Assembly: GCF_011601265.1 (NCBI RefSeq)
Contig: NZ_JAAOLX010000008.1
Location: 124,001-188,000, forward strand
Direction of reading: 5' to 3'
Source of the DNA: Iodobacter violaceini
GTDB taxonomy: Bacteria; Pseudomonadota; Gammaproteobacteria; Burkholderiales; Chitinibacteraceae
DNA length: 64,000 nt
In this document: in pieces, positions 9,884-19,519 of the stretch
How positions within the stretch are numbered: position 1 is the first letter of the stretch
How the letters are laid out: each line of letters starts with the position of its first letter
Made by a program: the position numbers and the translations under genes
The notes under the pieces: generated by a model
The model's input: only the letters and a program-made list of their open reading frames with translations
Told to the model about the DNA's origin: nothing
Databases searched by the model: none

Positions 9884-11467
9884 ATGCGTGAATTTGATGC
9901 ATTAATCATCGGCAGTGGCCTTGGCGGAATGACCATGGCTCTGCACTTAGCTGACCACATCAAAGTGGGTCTGGTGACCAAGCGCGAGTTGCGGGACGGC
10001 GGCAGCGGCTGGGCACAGGGCGGCATTGCAGCAGTACTCGATGGTACCGACAGTGTAGAGCTGCACATTCGGGACACCCATGTCGCCGGCGCGGGACTGT
10101 GCGATCAGGAAAGCACGCGCTTTATTGTTGAGCATTCCAAAGAAGCCATCGACTGGCTGATCCAGATGGGCGTGCCCTTCACTAAAGACACCGAAGGCGA
10201 CAGCGCCTACCAGGGCTATCACCTCACCCGCGAAGGCGGGCACAGCCACAGACGCATCATCCACGCGGCAGACGCCACCGGCGCAGCCGTCATCGATACA
10301 CTTGCGCATAAAGTAGCGGCCCACCCCAACATTACCGTACTTGAATCGCATATTGCCGTTGATTTAATCACCGATCAAAAATTGGGGCGCGAAGGCAAGC
10401 ACTGTTACGGCGCCTATGTTTACGATAAAGAAACCGACCGTGTTGAAACCATCGTGGCAAAGTCCACCGTGCTTGCCAGTGGCGGCGCAGGCAAAGTCTA
10501 TCTTTACACCACCAATCCGGATGTAGCAACGGGCGACGGCATTGCCATGGGCTGGCGCGCAGGCTGCCGTGTGGCCAATATGGAATTCATTCAATTCCAC
10601 CCTACCTGCCTCTATCACCCCCACGCCAAATCATTTTTGATTACCGAAGCCGTACGCGGTGAAGGCGGTATATTAAAACTGCCTGATGGCACACGCTTTA
10701 TGCCTCAGCACGACGAGCGCGCCGAGCTGGCACCCCGCGATATTGTGGCCCGTGCGATCGACTTTGAAATGAAAAAAGGCGGTTTTGACTGCGTTTACCT
10801 GGATATCTCATATAAGCCCGCCGCCTTTATTAAAGAGCACTTCCCTAATATCTACCTGCGCTGCCTGGAGCTGGGCATCGACATCACTAAAGAGCCTATC
10901 CCTGTCGTACCGGCAGCGCACTACACCTGCGGCGGCATTGTCAGTGATACCGCCGGCCGCACTGATGTGGCCAATTTATATGCAGTAGGCGAAGTGGCCT
11001 GCACCGGCCTGCACGGCGCCAACCGTCTTGCCTCTAACTCCTTACTGGAATGCATGGTACTTGGCAAAGCAGCAGCTGCAGATATTTTACTCACCACTCT
11101 GAGTGAACGCCCTGCCATCCCTGAATGGGACGAAAGCCAGGTAACCGATCCAGATGAAGAAGTCGTGATTTCACACAACTGGGATGAATTACGCCGCTTT
11201 ATGTGGGATTACGTCGGCATTGTGCGCACCAACAAACGCCTGGAGCGCGCCTTACACCGCATCGAATTACTGCAGCATGAAATTGACGACTACTACAGCA
11301 ATTTTCGGGTCTCTAACGATTTGATCGAGCTGCGCAATCTGGTGCAATCGGCCGAGCTGATCGTACGCTGCGCCATGGCACGGCAAGAAAGCCGCGGCCT
11401 GCATTACAGCCGAGATTACCCCGGCATGCTGAGCGAAGCAAAAAGCACCGTCCTGAGCCCGGACTAA
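9884..11467 (+). CDS. nadB: L-aspartate oxidase
   Basis: NadB oxidises L-aspartate to iminoaspartate, the first step of de novo NAD synthesis. The 527-residue flavoprotein has the FAD dinucleotide motif GSGLGG (residues 10-15), [11 protein letters not shown], the substrate-loop [24 protein letters not shown] and the C-terminal [19 protein letters not shown]. Length and motif order are typical. It is divergent from rpoE across about 150 bp, the same neighbourhood as in Pseudomonas. No nadA or nadC is visible here. Confidence 0.96.
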   Translation: MREFDALIIGSGLGGMTMALHLADHIKVGLVTKRELRDGGSGWAQGGIAAVLDGTDSVELHIRDTHVAGAGLCDQESTRFIVEHSKEAIDWLIQMGVPFTKDTEGDSAYQGYHLTREGGHSHRRIIHAADATGAAVIDTLAHKVAAHPNITVLESHIAVDLITDQKLGREGKHCYGAYVYDKETDRVETIVAKSTVLASGGAGKVYLYTTNPDVATGDGIAMGWRAGCRVANMEFIQFHPTCLYHPHAKSFLITEAVRGEGGILKLPDGTRFMPQHDERAELAPRDIVARAIDFEMKKGGFDCVYLDISYKPAAFIKEHFPNIYLRCLELGIDITKEPIPVVPAAHYTCGGIVSDTAGRTDVANLYAVGEVACTGLHGANRLASNSLLECMVLGKAAAADILLTTLSERPAIPEWDESQVTDPDEEVVISHNWDELRRFMWDYVGIVRTNKRLERALHRIELLQHEIDDYYSNFRVSNDLIELRNLVQSAELIVRCAMARQESRGLHYSRDYPGMLSEAKSTVLSPD

Positions 11468-11502
11468 AAACCTTCCTGATCACCCGAACAAGGCAAAACA
11501 GA

Positions 11503-11730
11503 TTGGATAAACCCATAAAAACGATTGAAAATGGCATTTATCAGCATTACAAAGGCCCGCTTTATCAAGTAACCGGCGTAGCCAGGCACAGTGAATCAGA
11601 AGAAGAAATGGTGGTATACCGCCACCTTTATGGTGACTTTGATCTTTGGGTGCGGCCACTTGCAATGTTTACTGAAGAAATTACTCACAATGGTGAAACC
11701 ATGCCACGCTTTCGCTGGCACTCCAGGTAA
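11503..11730 (+). CDS. DUF1653 family protein
   Basis: A 75-residue protein beginning at a TTG codon (MDKPIKTIENGIYQHYKGP) with an upstream AAGG. The body YQVTGVARHSESEEEMVVYR, then LWVRPLAMFTEEI, is the DUF1653 pattern, a compact SH3-like domain of unknown function. It lies 35 bp after nadB on the same strand and ends before a strong bidirectional terminator, so it may be read through from nadB. No function can be assigned. Confidence 0.85.
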   Translation: MDKPIKTIENGIYQHYKGPLYQVTGVARHSESEEEMVVYRHLYGDFDLWVRPLAMFTEEITHNGETMPRFRWHSR

Positions 11731-11758
11731 ACCAAAGCGGCATTCAACCAGCCGTCTT

Positions 11759-11803
11759 CAGAAACAAAAAAAGGAAGCTGCATGCTTCCTTTTTTTGTTT
11801 CTG
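11759..11803. terminator. Bidirectional rho-independent terminator
   Basis: A perfect 20-bp stem (11759-11778 with 11784-11803) closes a 5-nt loop. Its arms contain seven A and seven T residues flanking GGAAGC/GCTTCC. It lies between the converging DUF1653 gene and the lipoprotein gene and can serve both strands. Confidence 0.9.
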
Positions 11804-11830
11804 CCCGTGCCACCCGGCTTTTATTGCCAA

Positions 11831-12250
11831 TTAAGAGCACTTTAAATTACTGACAACAGCTTTGCTGATGAGCTCACCACGATCTTTAGCAATTTGTTTG
11901 AACGATGCTTTAAATTTAGCGCGCTCACCCGACTTATAACTTTTTGACATTGCCATGCTATTACCCAGGGCAGAGCCATTTGCACTATAAAACCGAACAT
12001 CCATGGTTAAAAAAGAATGGCATGATTTCGTATACGTTACATAACCATTTAAATCAAAACGATCATCCAGCGCGGCTTCCAGCTTTAATTCTTCCAAATT
12101 TGCCACTTTAGTAACTTCAGGCGCCACTTCAATTTTAATATCCTGAAATCCGTTACGCACTGAAGTACGAAGATTATTAATGCCATCCCGAACCGGGTTA
12201 GCGCAGCCAAATAAAAAGCACAGCGACAAAAGAGGCAAAACTTTTTTCAT
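11831..12250 (-). CDS. Predicted small lipoprotein, unknown function
   Basis: About 139 residues. The N-terminus is a lipoprotein-type signal (MKKVLPLLSLCFLFGC), with Cys16 as the likely lipidated residue; the lipobox LFGC is slightly non-canonical. The mature part is mixed alpha/beta with TSVRNGFQDIKIEVAPEV and two cysteines (SCHSF, and NLKCS at the end) that could form a disulfide. ATG 12250 is preferred over 12256 because AAGGG lies at good spacing. I do not recognise the family. It stands alone between a terminator and a 480 bp non-coding gap. Confidence 0.65.
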   Translation of the reverse strand: MKKVLPLLSLCFLFGCANPVRDGINNLRTSVRNGFQDIKIEVAPEVTKVANLEELKLEAALDDRFDLNGYVTYTKSCHSFLTMDVRFYSANGSALGNSMAMSKSYKSGERAKFKASFKQIAKDRGELISKAVVSNLKCS

Positions 12251-12734
12251 ACCCATCCCTTTTAATTAAATAGAAACAGATAAAGTGTAAGAAATAATCA
12301 GTACACCTTACCAACATGCTACATACACCTGAACAAACACCAAAATTTCAAGACAAAAGCATATCAAAGTTTGACCCATACACGAAGAAACTTTAAATAC
12401 CGCATTCTGACTACGTAAAACCACAGAAATAAACCATCAGCCCTGCGGGCTATTCTTACATGTACGTTTTTCATTAAGTGGCGAAAATAAACAAGTTTGA
12501 CCAGAAGTAGAAAACATCAACGTGCAAATTTGATCAATACTCAGTTGCAGCAAAAAAATATTTTGTTGCTGAAACCGCAGCAATTTTTAATTGAGCGTAC
12601 AGCGCTTCCGGTACTCAACACCGGCACCTGCATGTAATTTTATTTTGTAAGCCAGGACATTTCATTACGATGAAACTAACAGGCGAATAAAAACCCGCCG
12701 CAGCGGGTTTTTATTTGTCACCATTAAATATCAA
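12251..12734. other. Non-coding gap with palindrome
   Basis: No supported gene. It should contain the promoter of the small lipoprotein gene. It holds a 24-bp near-perfect palindrome at 12548-12571 (arms begin CAGCAA and end TTGCTG, one mismatch), a short GCCC/GGGC hairpin near 12440-12450, and the terminator of the porin gene at its right end. Whether a small RNA is encoded cannot be decided from sequence alone. Confidence 0.5.
12686..12715. terminator. Rho-independent terminator of the Tsx-type porin gene
   Basis: A 13-bp stem (AATAAAAACCCGC at 12686-12698 with GCGGGTTTTTATT at 12703-12715) around a 4-nt CGCA loop. It lies 20 bp beyond the stop of the minus-strand porin gene; the A/T arms give a U-run in either direction. 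Confidence 0.85.
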
Positions 12735-13529
12735 TTAAAAATTGTATTTAGCAGTGTAAATCATTGCATTCTGATATGAAGCGGAGCCCAGCTTCTGATC
12801 CGCATAGCGGTATTGCAAGCCTGTTGTGAATTCTTTGCTGACATTCCACCACAACGATACCGCGCCATTCTGGCCAGTTGCATTACCCTGAGTCACGCCG
12901 CCCGCCGGGCTGCCCATAGTCAGGAATTTATCATCACGATTAAATTCTGTTTCATGCCACTGGGTAGCCATAAAAGACTGACCAAACATTTGGAAGCTGT
13001 AACCCGCTACATAACCCGCCATCACGCCATTAGCGTGAGCGCCGATATTACGATCAAATTGCTGATGGCCGCCAATAAATGGCTTAATCCAGAAATTACC
13101 ATTTGAAAGACTGGTACCCAAGCCTAAAACACGGTTTTGGCTAAAGAAAGTACCATGATCACGGGCATCATAAAGGTGAACATAGGCTTGTACGGGCACG
13201 CCACCTAATTGCACTAAATTAAAACGAGCAACGGCTTTTGCAGCATAACGACGCTTATCACGGCCATCTGTTTCACTTGCGCCCTTAGTTGGGTTTTCAA
13301 CATCGAAGAAACCGTATGCCTCACCCCAGTCGCCACCGAAGCCACCTTCAACTTCTAAAAAGGCAAAATCTTTTTTGCCGGCAAATGCACCCGCATTAGT
13401 GCGGGTTTCAGTGCCATTAGACCAATCAAGCCAGTTCACACTGACATTTTTAAAAGACCAGTCGTTGCCGGCAAATGCAGCAGGAGTAGCAAGAATGCTG
13501 GCTGCGACTAAAATATTGCGTAGTTTCAT
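12735..13529 (-). CDS. Tsx/OmpK-type outer membrane channel
   Basis: A 264-residue outer membrane beta-barrel protein. A signal peptide (1-20, ending PAAFA before GNDWSF) precedes a mature chain of alternating aromatic strands, VNWLDWSNGTETRTN, AYGFFDVENP and YVAGYSFQMFGQSF among them, and it ends with Phe (TAKYNF) as barrel proteins do. The early WSF...VNWLDWS pattern resembles the nucleoside-specific channel Tsx/OmpK family. Substrate is not established. A perfect inverted repeat about 90 bp upstream may be its operator. Confidence 0.8.
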   Translation of the reverse strand: MKLRNILVAASILATPAAFAGNDWSFKNVSVNWLDWSNGTETRTNAGAFAGKKDFAFLEVEGGFGGDWGEAYGFFDVENPTKGASETDGRDKRRYAAKAVARFNLVQLGGVPVQAYVHLYDARDHGTFFSQNRVLGLGTSLSNGNFWIKPFIGGHQQFDRNIGAHANGVMAGYVAGYSFQMFGQSFMATQWHETEFNRDDKFLTMGSPAGGVTQGNATGQNGAVSLWWNVSKEFTTGLQYRYADQKLGSASYQNAMIYTAKYNF

Positions 13530-14128
13530 ATTAAGCTCATCATTTTATTATTTAATTCGGTAAAAATCTGTAAACCTTCTTCCCCCAACCGACACAGGGG
13601 AGCGCAGCATAACGAGTTTATTTACGCCAGTAAATAAAATACGTTTAAAAAGCAGATTAATGGATTTGAACGGTAATATTATTGATTAACCTTAAGAAAA
13701 TCGCACTCACTCTAAATAACACGCTGACAACCCACACCAGATACATGCCAAATAAATACACAATAAATAAATACCCCTACAAAACAGCATTTACAGCACC
13801 AATTATCCCGCGATTAAACACGATCAAATAAAGCATCACTACCCTGCTATATAGCGATCAACTAAACACGCAGCAATCAGATTCAATGACTTATTTGTGC
13901 CTTTTATCCTAAAAAACAAACCCGCCAGAATAGTCTGGTTTTTTACCCTTAAATAGTACTCATTAAATCCGCCCGCCCAAAAATCAAAGCGCGGGCGCCA
14001 ATACGAACAGAAATCTGCACATATAGTGCACCTGCCCTTCACACCCTGCTTGCCTCAGACGTACTCAGCCCTGCCGCTGAACATGTTAAAATTCACCCCT
14101 TTCATATCTACTTGCTCAGGGAAATCTT
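13530..14128. other. 600 bp intergenic region between porin and purT
   Basis: AT-rich and apparently non-coding. It should hold the divergent promoters of the porin gene and purT. Visible structures are the inverted repeat at 13617-13638, a weak hairpin with a T-run (CCAGA/TCTGG, 13925-13944) and a short TGCAC-N5-GTGCA repeat at 14016-14030. A 67-codon open frame here looks random. Confidence 0.5.
13617..13638. repeat. Perfect inverted repeat upstream of the porin gene
   Basis: Arms TTTATTTAC and GTAAATAAA surround GCCA. The element is symmetrical over 22 bp and lies about 90 bp upstream of the porin start. It has the form of a dimeric-regulator operator; the regulator is unknown. Confidence 0.45.
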
Positions 14129-15325
14129 ATGCGTATCGGCACACCGCTCTCCGCCTCTGCCACCAAAGTAATGCTGCTAGGCAGCGGTGAGCTGGGCAAA
14201 GAAGTGATTATTGCGCTGCAAAGACTTGGCGTTGAAGTGATTGCCGTTGATCGCTATGCAAACGCGCCTGGCATGCAAGTAGCGCATCGCAGCCATGTCA
14301 TTAATATGGCAGACCCCATTGCGCTGCGTGCCCTGGTGGAGCTTGAACGTCCGCATTTAATCGTGCCCGAAATTGAAGCCATTGCAACCTCCGCTCTGTT
14401 AGAAATAGAAGCAGACGGCCTTGCAGTGGTCATCCCAAGTGCCCGCGCTACCCACCTCACCATGAATCGTGAAGGAATCCGCCGGCTTGCAGCTGAAACG
14501 CTGGGCTTACCTACATCCAGCTACCAGTTTGCTTCGTCACTGAATGAAATGCGGGCCGCGATCGAGACCATCGGGCTGCCCTGCCTGATTAAGCCGGTAA
14601 TGTCGTCTTCAGGCAAAGGCCAGTCTTTTATTCGTGACGCAGCAGAAATCGATGCGGCCTGGGATTACGCCGCCAGCGGCAGCCGTGTTGATCAGGGCCG
14701 CGTGATTGTGGAGGGCTTTGTTGATTTTGAATACGAAATCACGCTGCTCACCATCCGTGCACCAGGCCAGTCCGGGGAAATCGAAACCTTTTTCTGCGAC
14801 CCGATCGGCCATGTCCAGAAAAATGGCGATTATGTAGAAAGCTGGCAACCCCAGGCTATGCGCCCGCTGGCATTGGAGCGCGCCCGTGATATCGCCAAAA
14901 AGATCACGCAGGATTTAGGCGGCCGTGGCTTATTTGGGGTGGAGCTGTTTGTGAAAGGCGACGACGTTTGGTTTTCTGAAGTCAGCCCGCGCCCGCACGA
15001 CACGGGCCTGGTGACGCTTGCCAGCCAGCGTTTTTCTGAATTCGAGCTGCACGCCCGAGCCATCTTAATGCTGCCCATTGATGCCACACTGCGTGAACCC
15101 GCAGCCAGCGCCGTCATTTATGGCGGCATGGAGGAAAAAGGTATTGCTTTCGAAGGGCTGGCAGAGGCGCTGGCAGTGCCCCGCGCCGATCTGCGCCTCT
15201 TTGGCAAACCGGAGAGCTTTACCCGCCGCCGCATGGGCGTAGCACTCGCGGCAGGGGCAGATACGGATGAAGCACGCAGCCGCGCCGGGCAGGCAGCCAG
15301 CTTAGTTAAACCAGTAAAAGGTTAA
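14129..15325 (+). CDS. purT: Formate-dependent phosphoribosylglycinamide formyltransferase
   Basis: PurT uses formate and ATP to formylate GAR in purine synthesis, bypassing the folate-dependent PurN. The 398-residue ATP-grasp protein has the N-terminal GSGELGKEV motif, the sequence VPEIEAIAT, the ATP-grasp loop [11 protein letters not shown] and the metal and substrate site [20 protein letters not shown] followed by HDTG. Length is typical. It is followed after 2 bp by a globin gene. purU in the same window can supply formate, a known pairing in purine metabolism. Confidence 0.96.
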   Translation: MRIGTPLSASATKVMLLGSGELGKEVIIALQRLGVEVIAVDRYANAPGMQVAHRSHVINMADPIALRALVELERPHLIVPEIEAIATSALLEIEADGLAVVIPSARATHLTMNREGIRRLAAETLGLPTSSYQFASSLNEMRAAIETIGLPCLIKPVMSSSGKGQSFIRDAAEIDAAWDYAASGSRVDQGRVIVEGFVDFEYEITLLTIRAPGQSGEIETFFCDPIGHVQKNGDYVESWQPQAMRPLALERARDIAKKITQDLGGRGLFGVELFVKGDDVWFSEVSPRPHDTGLVTLASQRFSEFELHARAILMLPIDATLREPAASAVIYGGMEEKGIAFEGLAEALAVPRADLRLFGKPESFTRRRMGVALAAGADTDEARSRAGQAASLVKPVKG

Positions 15326-15327
15326 AT

Positions 15328-15717
15328 ATGCAAGAAGTAGCAGAAATGACGCCCTACCAGCTTTTAGGCGGCGACGCTGTATTGCGGCAATTAGTTGATC
15401 GCTTTTACGACATTATGTATAGCGACCCGCGTGCCAGCGGCATTCGCGCCATGCACGCCGATGACAGCACAGTGATTCGCGATAAGTTTTTTGATTTTTT
15501 ATCCGGCTGGCTGGGCGGTCCGCAGCGTTTTATCGAAAAATATGGCCATCCAATGCTGCGCGCACGCCACATGCCTTTTGCTATTGGTGAAGACGAGCGT
15601 GATCAATGGCTGATGTGCATGTTTCAGGCCATGGAAGAAATTCCAATGGAAACCGCATTGCGTGATCACCTGGAAGATGCGTTTTTTCGTACAGCTGATT
15701 TTATGCGTAATAAATAA
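15328..15717 (+). CDS. Group II truncated haemoglobin
   Basis: A 129-residue 2/2 globin. Family marks are the proximal histidine in RARHMPF (His81), the conserved tryptophan in DQWLMCMF (Trp94), the FYDIMYSDP segment (Phe26/Tyr27) and FLSGWLGGPQRFIEKYGHP. It begins 2 bp after purT, so the two are probably co-transcribed. Oxygen or nitric-oxide chemistry is typical of the family. A functional link to PurT is not obvious and may reflect formate metabolism under low oxygen, which is inference. Confidence 0.9.
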   Translation: MQEVAEMTPYQLLGGDAVLRQLVDRFYDIMYSDPRASGIRAMHADDSTVIRDKFFDFLSGWLGGPQRFIEKYGHPMLRARHMPFAIGEDERDQWLMCMFQAMEEIPMETALRDHLEDAFFRTADFMRNK

Positions 15718-15822
15718 TGCCGCATTAATTCAAACGCATCAAACACTGACTTTTATTGTAATTAATATAATTAACTCAATCACCTGCAATTAACGCCCGA
15801 TTGACTCAGACGCCTCCCTGCC

Positions 15823-15859
15823 AATACCGTATTCATGCAATTGAATACGGTATTTTTTT
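15823..15859 (+). terminator. Terminator of purT-globin
   Basis: A 13-bp perfect stem (AATACCGTATTCA with TGAATACGGTATT, 15823-15835 with 15842-15854) followed by a T-run, about 105 bp after the globin stop. Confidence 0.85.
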
Positions 15860-15978
15860 GCACAAAAATAATAAAAATCTCCCTTCGCCAGACTATTTAT
15901 CAACCTTCTGCGCTTTCTGCTGGCAATACGCTAAATCAACTCTACAATCTATTTCAAAGCTTCCCTTTGGAGAATTCC

Positions 15979-17610
15979 ATGCTCTCAAAATTTACAATTG
16001 CCGCAAGGCTAATAGGGGGATTTGCCCTCCTCTTGCTTTTACTCATCAGCGTGGGTGGTCTGGGACTATGGGGCCTCAATCGCCAGTCGAATCTCACCAT
16101 CAATATGCTTCAGCATGATTTAAACTATTCGCTTGATCTGATCGAAGCCCGCCATCAGGCTACAGATTTAAGGCGTTTTGAAAAAGATATTTTTTTAAAC
16201 TTCGAAAACACTGAAAAAATCAAAGAATACGATCAAAAATGGCATATTGCCCTTGAAAAAGCGAATGCAGCAATAAAAAGCGGCTCTGCCAATGCAAGCA
16301 AAGAAGATGTTCAAAAATTAAATGAGTTGTCACAGAACCTTAAAACTTATGCCGATGGCTTTAGCCGGATATCCGATGAAGTAGAAGCAAAAAAATACCA
16401 AAAGGCAGCTGAAATCAATGCCGAGTTTTCAAAGTACAAAGAACCTGTCCGTTCTATGCAAGAAGGCCTGACCGCCCTGGCCGATGACGCCATCACAAAA
16501 GCAAAAGGCATGGAAAAAACACTGGACACCATTACTACAGCCACAATCAGCATCTCTATTACACTCATGTTTTTTGCCATTTTAATCGGCGTTGCCAGCG
16601 CACTGATTATTATTCGCAGCATTCGAAAACCTTTGGCAGCTTTACAGGCCGTGATTACTGAGATTGATCAGACGGGTAATTTAGCACTCAGGCTAAACCA
16701 GGCTGGTATAGATGAAATCAGCCAGTCATCGGCAGTCATTAATCGCCTGCTGATTAATATGAGTAAAGTCATCAGCGAATCCCGTAAAAACTCCAGCCAG
16801 TTGCTAAGCTCATCTGAAACACTATCAACAGCAGCAAGACAAATGACTGATTCATCAGAAATTCAGTCTTCCGCCTCAAGCGCTACAGCAGCAGCCGTTG
16901 AAGAACTATCTGTCAGTGTAAATATGATTTCATCCAGCGCAGAAGGTTTAAATGCTGAAGCCAGGCAAGGTGCGTCAACAGCTGCCGAGGGTGCGCATTC
17001 TGCCAACCGCACTGCTGATGAGATTCGCCAGATTGCCGAAAACATCAATAGCTCCGCTGCAGTCATCGATCAGCTTAACCAGCGTTCAGGCGAAATTGGC
17101 AGCATTGTGATGGTAATTAAAGATATTGCGGACCAGACCAATCTGCTGGCCCTCAATGCAGCCATTGAGGCCGCGCGCGCCGGGGATTTAGGCCGTGGTT
17201 TTGCGGTAGTAGCAGATGAAGTCAGAAAGCTGGCCGAGCGCACTACACAAGCCACCACTGAAATCACCAGTAAAATTGAATCAGTACAAAGAGACACCAG
17301 TACTGCATCTGAGGGCATGCAGCACGCCAGCCGCATGGTAGAAAGCGGCGTACGCAATACGCAGAGCGTAGCCGAATCTTTGGCACATCTTGAGCAGCAA
17401 TCTAAAAACACCGTCAGCGATATCGCCCAAATGGCCGACGCCATTGGTGAGCAAAGCTCCGCAAGCCAGGATATTGCGAACAATATCGAGAAAATAGCTC
17501 AGGCCAGCGAAGAAAATCACGCCACAGCCAGCAGCACCAGCGAGCTTTCCGAAGAGCTTCGCCAAATTGCTATCACACTCAACACCTTAATCAGCCAATA
17601 CCACACCTGA
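15979..17610 (+). CDS. Methyl-accepting chemotaxis protein
   Basis: A 543-residue chemoreceptor. A transmembrane helix at about 10-30 and a second at about 185-210 flank a helical periplasmic sensor domain; then come HAMP ([19 protein letters not shown]) and a signalling domain with the hairpin-tip signature [19 protein letters not shown] and the following [20 protein letters not shown]. The start is ATG 15979 with GGAG at good spacing; an open extension back to 15835 overlaps the upstream terminator and is rejected. No CheR-tethering pentapeptide at the C-terminus. Ligand unknown. Confidence 0.93.
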   Translation: MLSKFTIAARLIGGFALLLLLLISVGGLGLWGLNRQSNLTINMLQHDLNYSLDLIEARHQATDLRRFEKDIFLNFENTEKIKEYDQKWHIALEKANAAIKSGSANASKEDVQKLNELSQNLKTYADGFSRISDEVEAKKYQKAAEINAEFSKYKEPVRSMQEGLTALADDAITKAKGMEKTLDTITTATISISITLMFFAILIGVASALIIIRSIRKPLAALQAVITEIDQTGNLALRLNQAGIDEISQSSAVINRLLINMSKVISESRKNSSQLLSSSETLSTAARQMTDSSEIQSSASSATAAAVEELSVSVNMISSSAEGLNAEARQGASTAAEGAHSANRTADEIRQIAENINSSAAVIDQLNQRSGEIGSIVMVIKDIADQTNLLALNAAIEAARAGDLGRGFAVVADEVRKLAERTTQATTEITSKIESVQRDTSTASEGMQHASRMVESGVRNTQSVAESLAHLEQQSKNTVSDIAQMADAIGEQSSASQDIANNIEKIAQASEENHATASSTSELSEELRQIAITLNTLISQYHT

Positions 17611-17627
17611 AATCCATCGCTACAGAC

Positions 17628-17667
17628 AAAAAAACACCGCTGTTGATATCAACAGCGGTGTTTTTTT
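17628..17667. terminator. Strong palindromic terminator
   Basis: A fully palindromic 40-bp element: seven A, CACCGCTGTTGAT and its complement, then seven T. It lies 18 bp after the chemoreceptor stop and 15 bp from the stop of the convergent DUF3460 gene, so it probably serves both. Confidence 0.92.
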
Positions 17668-17681
17668 ACAAAGCCAAACAA

Positions 17682-17879
17682 TTAATCAGCCTGGTATGGA
17701 TAAGGTTTTTGCTGAACCTTTGATGCAGCAGTGCGTACACGCTCGTCTAAATCCAGGGGGGCTTTATCCCAAAGCAGTGCACGGCCCTCAAGCTGGCCCT
17801 GAGCTACCTCGGGGTTATCTCCTAAATAGCCTTGCATGAATTGGGTGAATTCTGAAACGTATTGTGTGTTCTTAAACAT
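17682..17879 (-). CDS. DUF3460 family protein
   Basis: A 65-residue protein with YVSEFTQFMQGYLGDNPEV, then GRALLWDKAPLDLDE, the pattern of DUF3460, a small family restricted to betaproteobacteria as far as I know. No signal peptide or membrane segment. Function unknown. It lies about 33 bp downstream of the HisN-like gene on the same strand and just before a terminator. Confidence 0.8.
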   Translation of the reverse strand: MFKNTQYVSEFTQFMQGYLGDNPEVAQGQLEGRALLWDKAPLDLDERVRTAASKVQQKPYPYQAD

Positions 17880-17912
17880 GGCATTCCACGTTAGATGTGA
17901 CGAATAGAGCCA

Positions 17913-18689
17913 TTATACCGCGTTCAGCAGAAATGGCAGTGCTGCCGCGTGTAATACCGGGTTGGCTGCAGCTAAAACCTGCCCTTCACTGTGAATATCC
18001 AGTGTCTTTCCCTGCCAGTCAGTCATCATGCCACCTGCCCCATTAACGACAGGAGCCAGTGCAGCAAAATCGTGCAATTTTAAACCTTCTTCCACCACCA
18101 GCTCCAGCCAGCCACTTGCCACCTGCGCATAGAGATAGCCATCCCCCCCATAACTGGTAAAGCGGCACTCAGCGGATAATCGCGCAAAAGCTGCAGCGCC
18201 AGCAAGCAGATACTGAGGCCCGGTTGTTCCCAACCTTGCCGCCTGCAACTGATCAATCTGGTTGGCCACAACCGGCTCACCATTGAGCCATGCACCCTGG
18301 CCGGTAATCCCCAGCCAGCGTTCATTCTGTACAGGCTGATTAATAATGCCCAATACCGGCTTGCCATGATGCAAGAGGCCAATCAGTGTCACAAACAAGG
18401 CCCTGCCCACCGTAAACGACTTGGTGCCATCAATCGGATCCAGCACCCATACCCACTCGGCATCTTCACGCTCCCGGCCAAACTCTTCGCCGATAATGCC
18501 ATCTTGCGGGCGCTTTTGCAGGATCAGCCCGCGCATTACACGCTCTGCGTCTTTGTCTGCAATGGTGACAGGGCTATGATCATTTTTATCGTCAATCGCC
18601 AGCGGGCTGCGAAAATAAGGGCGTATTACCGCAGCGCTTACATCAGCCAGTTGATGAGCCAGGGCAATGATTTCATCAGGCAATACCAT
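17913..18689 (-). CDS. hisN: HisN-like inositol monophosphatase-family phosphatase
   Basis: A 258-residue Mg-dependent phosphatase. Metal sites are visible in TIADKDAERVMR, IIGEEFG, WVLDPIDGTKSF and, near the C-terminus, a LKLHDFAALAPVV segment. The DPIDGTKSF wording and overall size fit the HisN-type histidinol-phosphatase branch better than SuhB, but substrate assignment is tentative. The start is ATG 18689 (MVLPDEII) behind AGGAG; the frame stays open 20 codons further upstream. Confidence 0.85.
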   Translation of the reverse strand: MVLPDEIIALAHQLADVSAAVIRPYFRSPLAIDDKNDHSPVTIADKDAERVMRGLILQKRPQDGIIGEEFGREREDAEWVWVLDPIDGTKSFTVGRALFVTLIGLLHHGKPVLGIINQPVQNERWLGITGQGAWLNGEPVVANQIDQLQAARLGTTGPQYLLAGAAAFARLSAECRFTSYGGDGYLYAQVASGWLELVVEEGLKLHDFAALAPVVNGAGGMMTDWQGKTLDIHSEGQVLAAANPVLHAAALPFLLNAV

Positions 18690-19037
18690 AAACACTCCTA
18701 AATTCACGATTATCTTCAGCAAAAAATAACATAAATAAGTCACAAACAATAATAGTTTTTATTCTCCGCCCGAATTATAAAGCTTACTTATCCAATGAAG
18801 TGCTTTTCATTTTTAAATATCATTTCATTAAGAAAACAAGAACCATTCTTAATAAAAAATATAAAACGCTCAATGGTAAATTATGGGCTGGCAATAAATA
18901 ATAAAAAGAATAGAATAACAGCTGATAAATCAGGGAAACTGATTTTTAATTCCCACACAGAAAGAAGGGATTTAAAACTGACAAATACCCCGCCACTAAT
19001 AGATTTAAAATTAGACAGGGGCCATGGAGAATACACA
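18690..19037. other. Divergent intergenic region upstream of the bacterioferritin genes
   Basis: 348 AT-rich bases between hisN (minus) and the first bacterioferritin gene (plus). The bacterioferritin frame stays open for 81 codons through it, but that extension has no family resemblance. No convincing Fur box was found. A GGAG precedes the chosen ATG at 19038. Confidence 0.5.
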
Positions 19038-19508
19038 ATGCAAGGTAGCAAACTCGTCCTTAACTCGCTCAACAGCGTTCTTGGCAATGAGCTGGTCGCC
19101 ATCAATCAATTTTTCTTACATGCGCGGATGTACCGCAACTGGGGCTTAAAAAAACTGAATGATGCGGTGTATCACGAATCGATTGATGCCATGAAGCGTG
19201 CAGATAAACTCATCACCCGAATCCTGATGCTGGAAGGCCTGCCTAATTTGCAGCAGCTTGGCAAATTATATATCGGTGAAAACACGCCGGAAATGCTGGA
19301 TTGTGATTTAAAACTGGTCAGCAACCACCTCACTACTTTGCGCCAGGCCATTGAAACCTGTGAGCTGGAGCAAGACTACGTTTCCCGCGACATTTTGGAA
19401 GATCTGCTCGAAGACGAAGAAGAATACGTTGACTGGCTGGAAACCCAGGCCGAATTACAAGTATCCCTTGGCCTTGCCAATTACCTCCAATCACAAATCG
19501 ACGCATAA
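19038..19508 (+). CDS. bfr: Bacterioferritin, heme-binding-type subunit lacking ferroxidase ligands
   Basis: A 156-residue bacterioferritin that aligns without gaps to E. coli Bfr. Met52, the heme ligand, is present ([10 protein letters not shown]). Of the ferroxidase ligands, Glu18 and Glu127 remain, but Glu51 is Ala, His54 is Arg, Glu94 is Val and His130 is Tyr. It should therefore bind heme but not oxidise iron by itself. A second gene with the reciprocal pattern follows 11 bp downstream. Start is ATG 19038. Confidence 0.95.
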   Translation: MQGSKLVLNSLNSVLGNELVAINQFFLHARMYRNWGLKKLNDAVYHESIDAMKRADKLITRILMLEGLPNLQQLGKLYIGENTPEMLDCDLKLVSNHLTTLRQAIETCELEQDYVSRDILEDLLEDEEEYVDWLETQAELQVSLGLANYLQSQIDA

Positions 19509-19519
19509 GGAAGATCACC

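Noticed and set aside
13839-14042. 67-codon minus-strand frame upstream of purT
   Set aside because: Unusual composition, no RBS, no similarity to anything recognisable; most likely chance.
18795-19037. 81-codon extension upstream of the first bacterioferritin
   Set aside because: The bacterioferritin family begins exactly at the ATG at 19038, and the extension has no resemblance to a leader or domain.
18690-19037. Possible Fur box upstream of the bacterioferritin genes
   Set aside because: AT-rich stretches resemble single Fur hexamers, but no three contiguous hexamers match the consensus.
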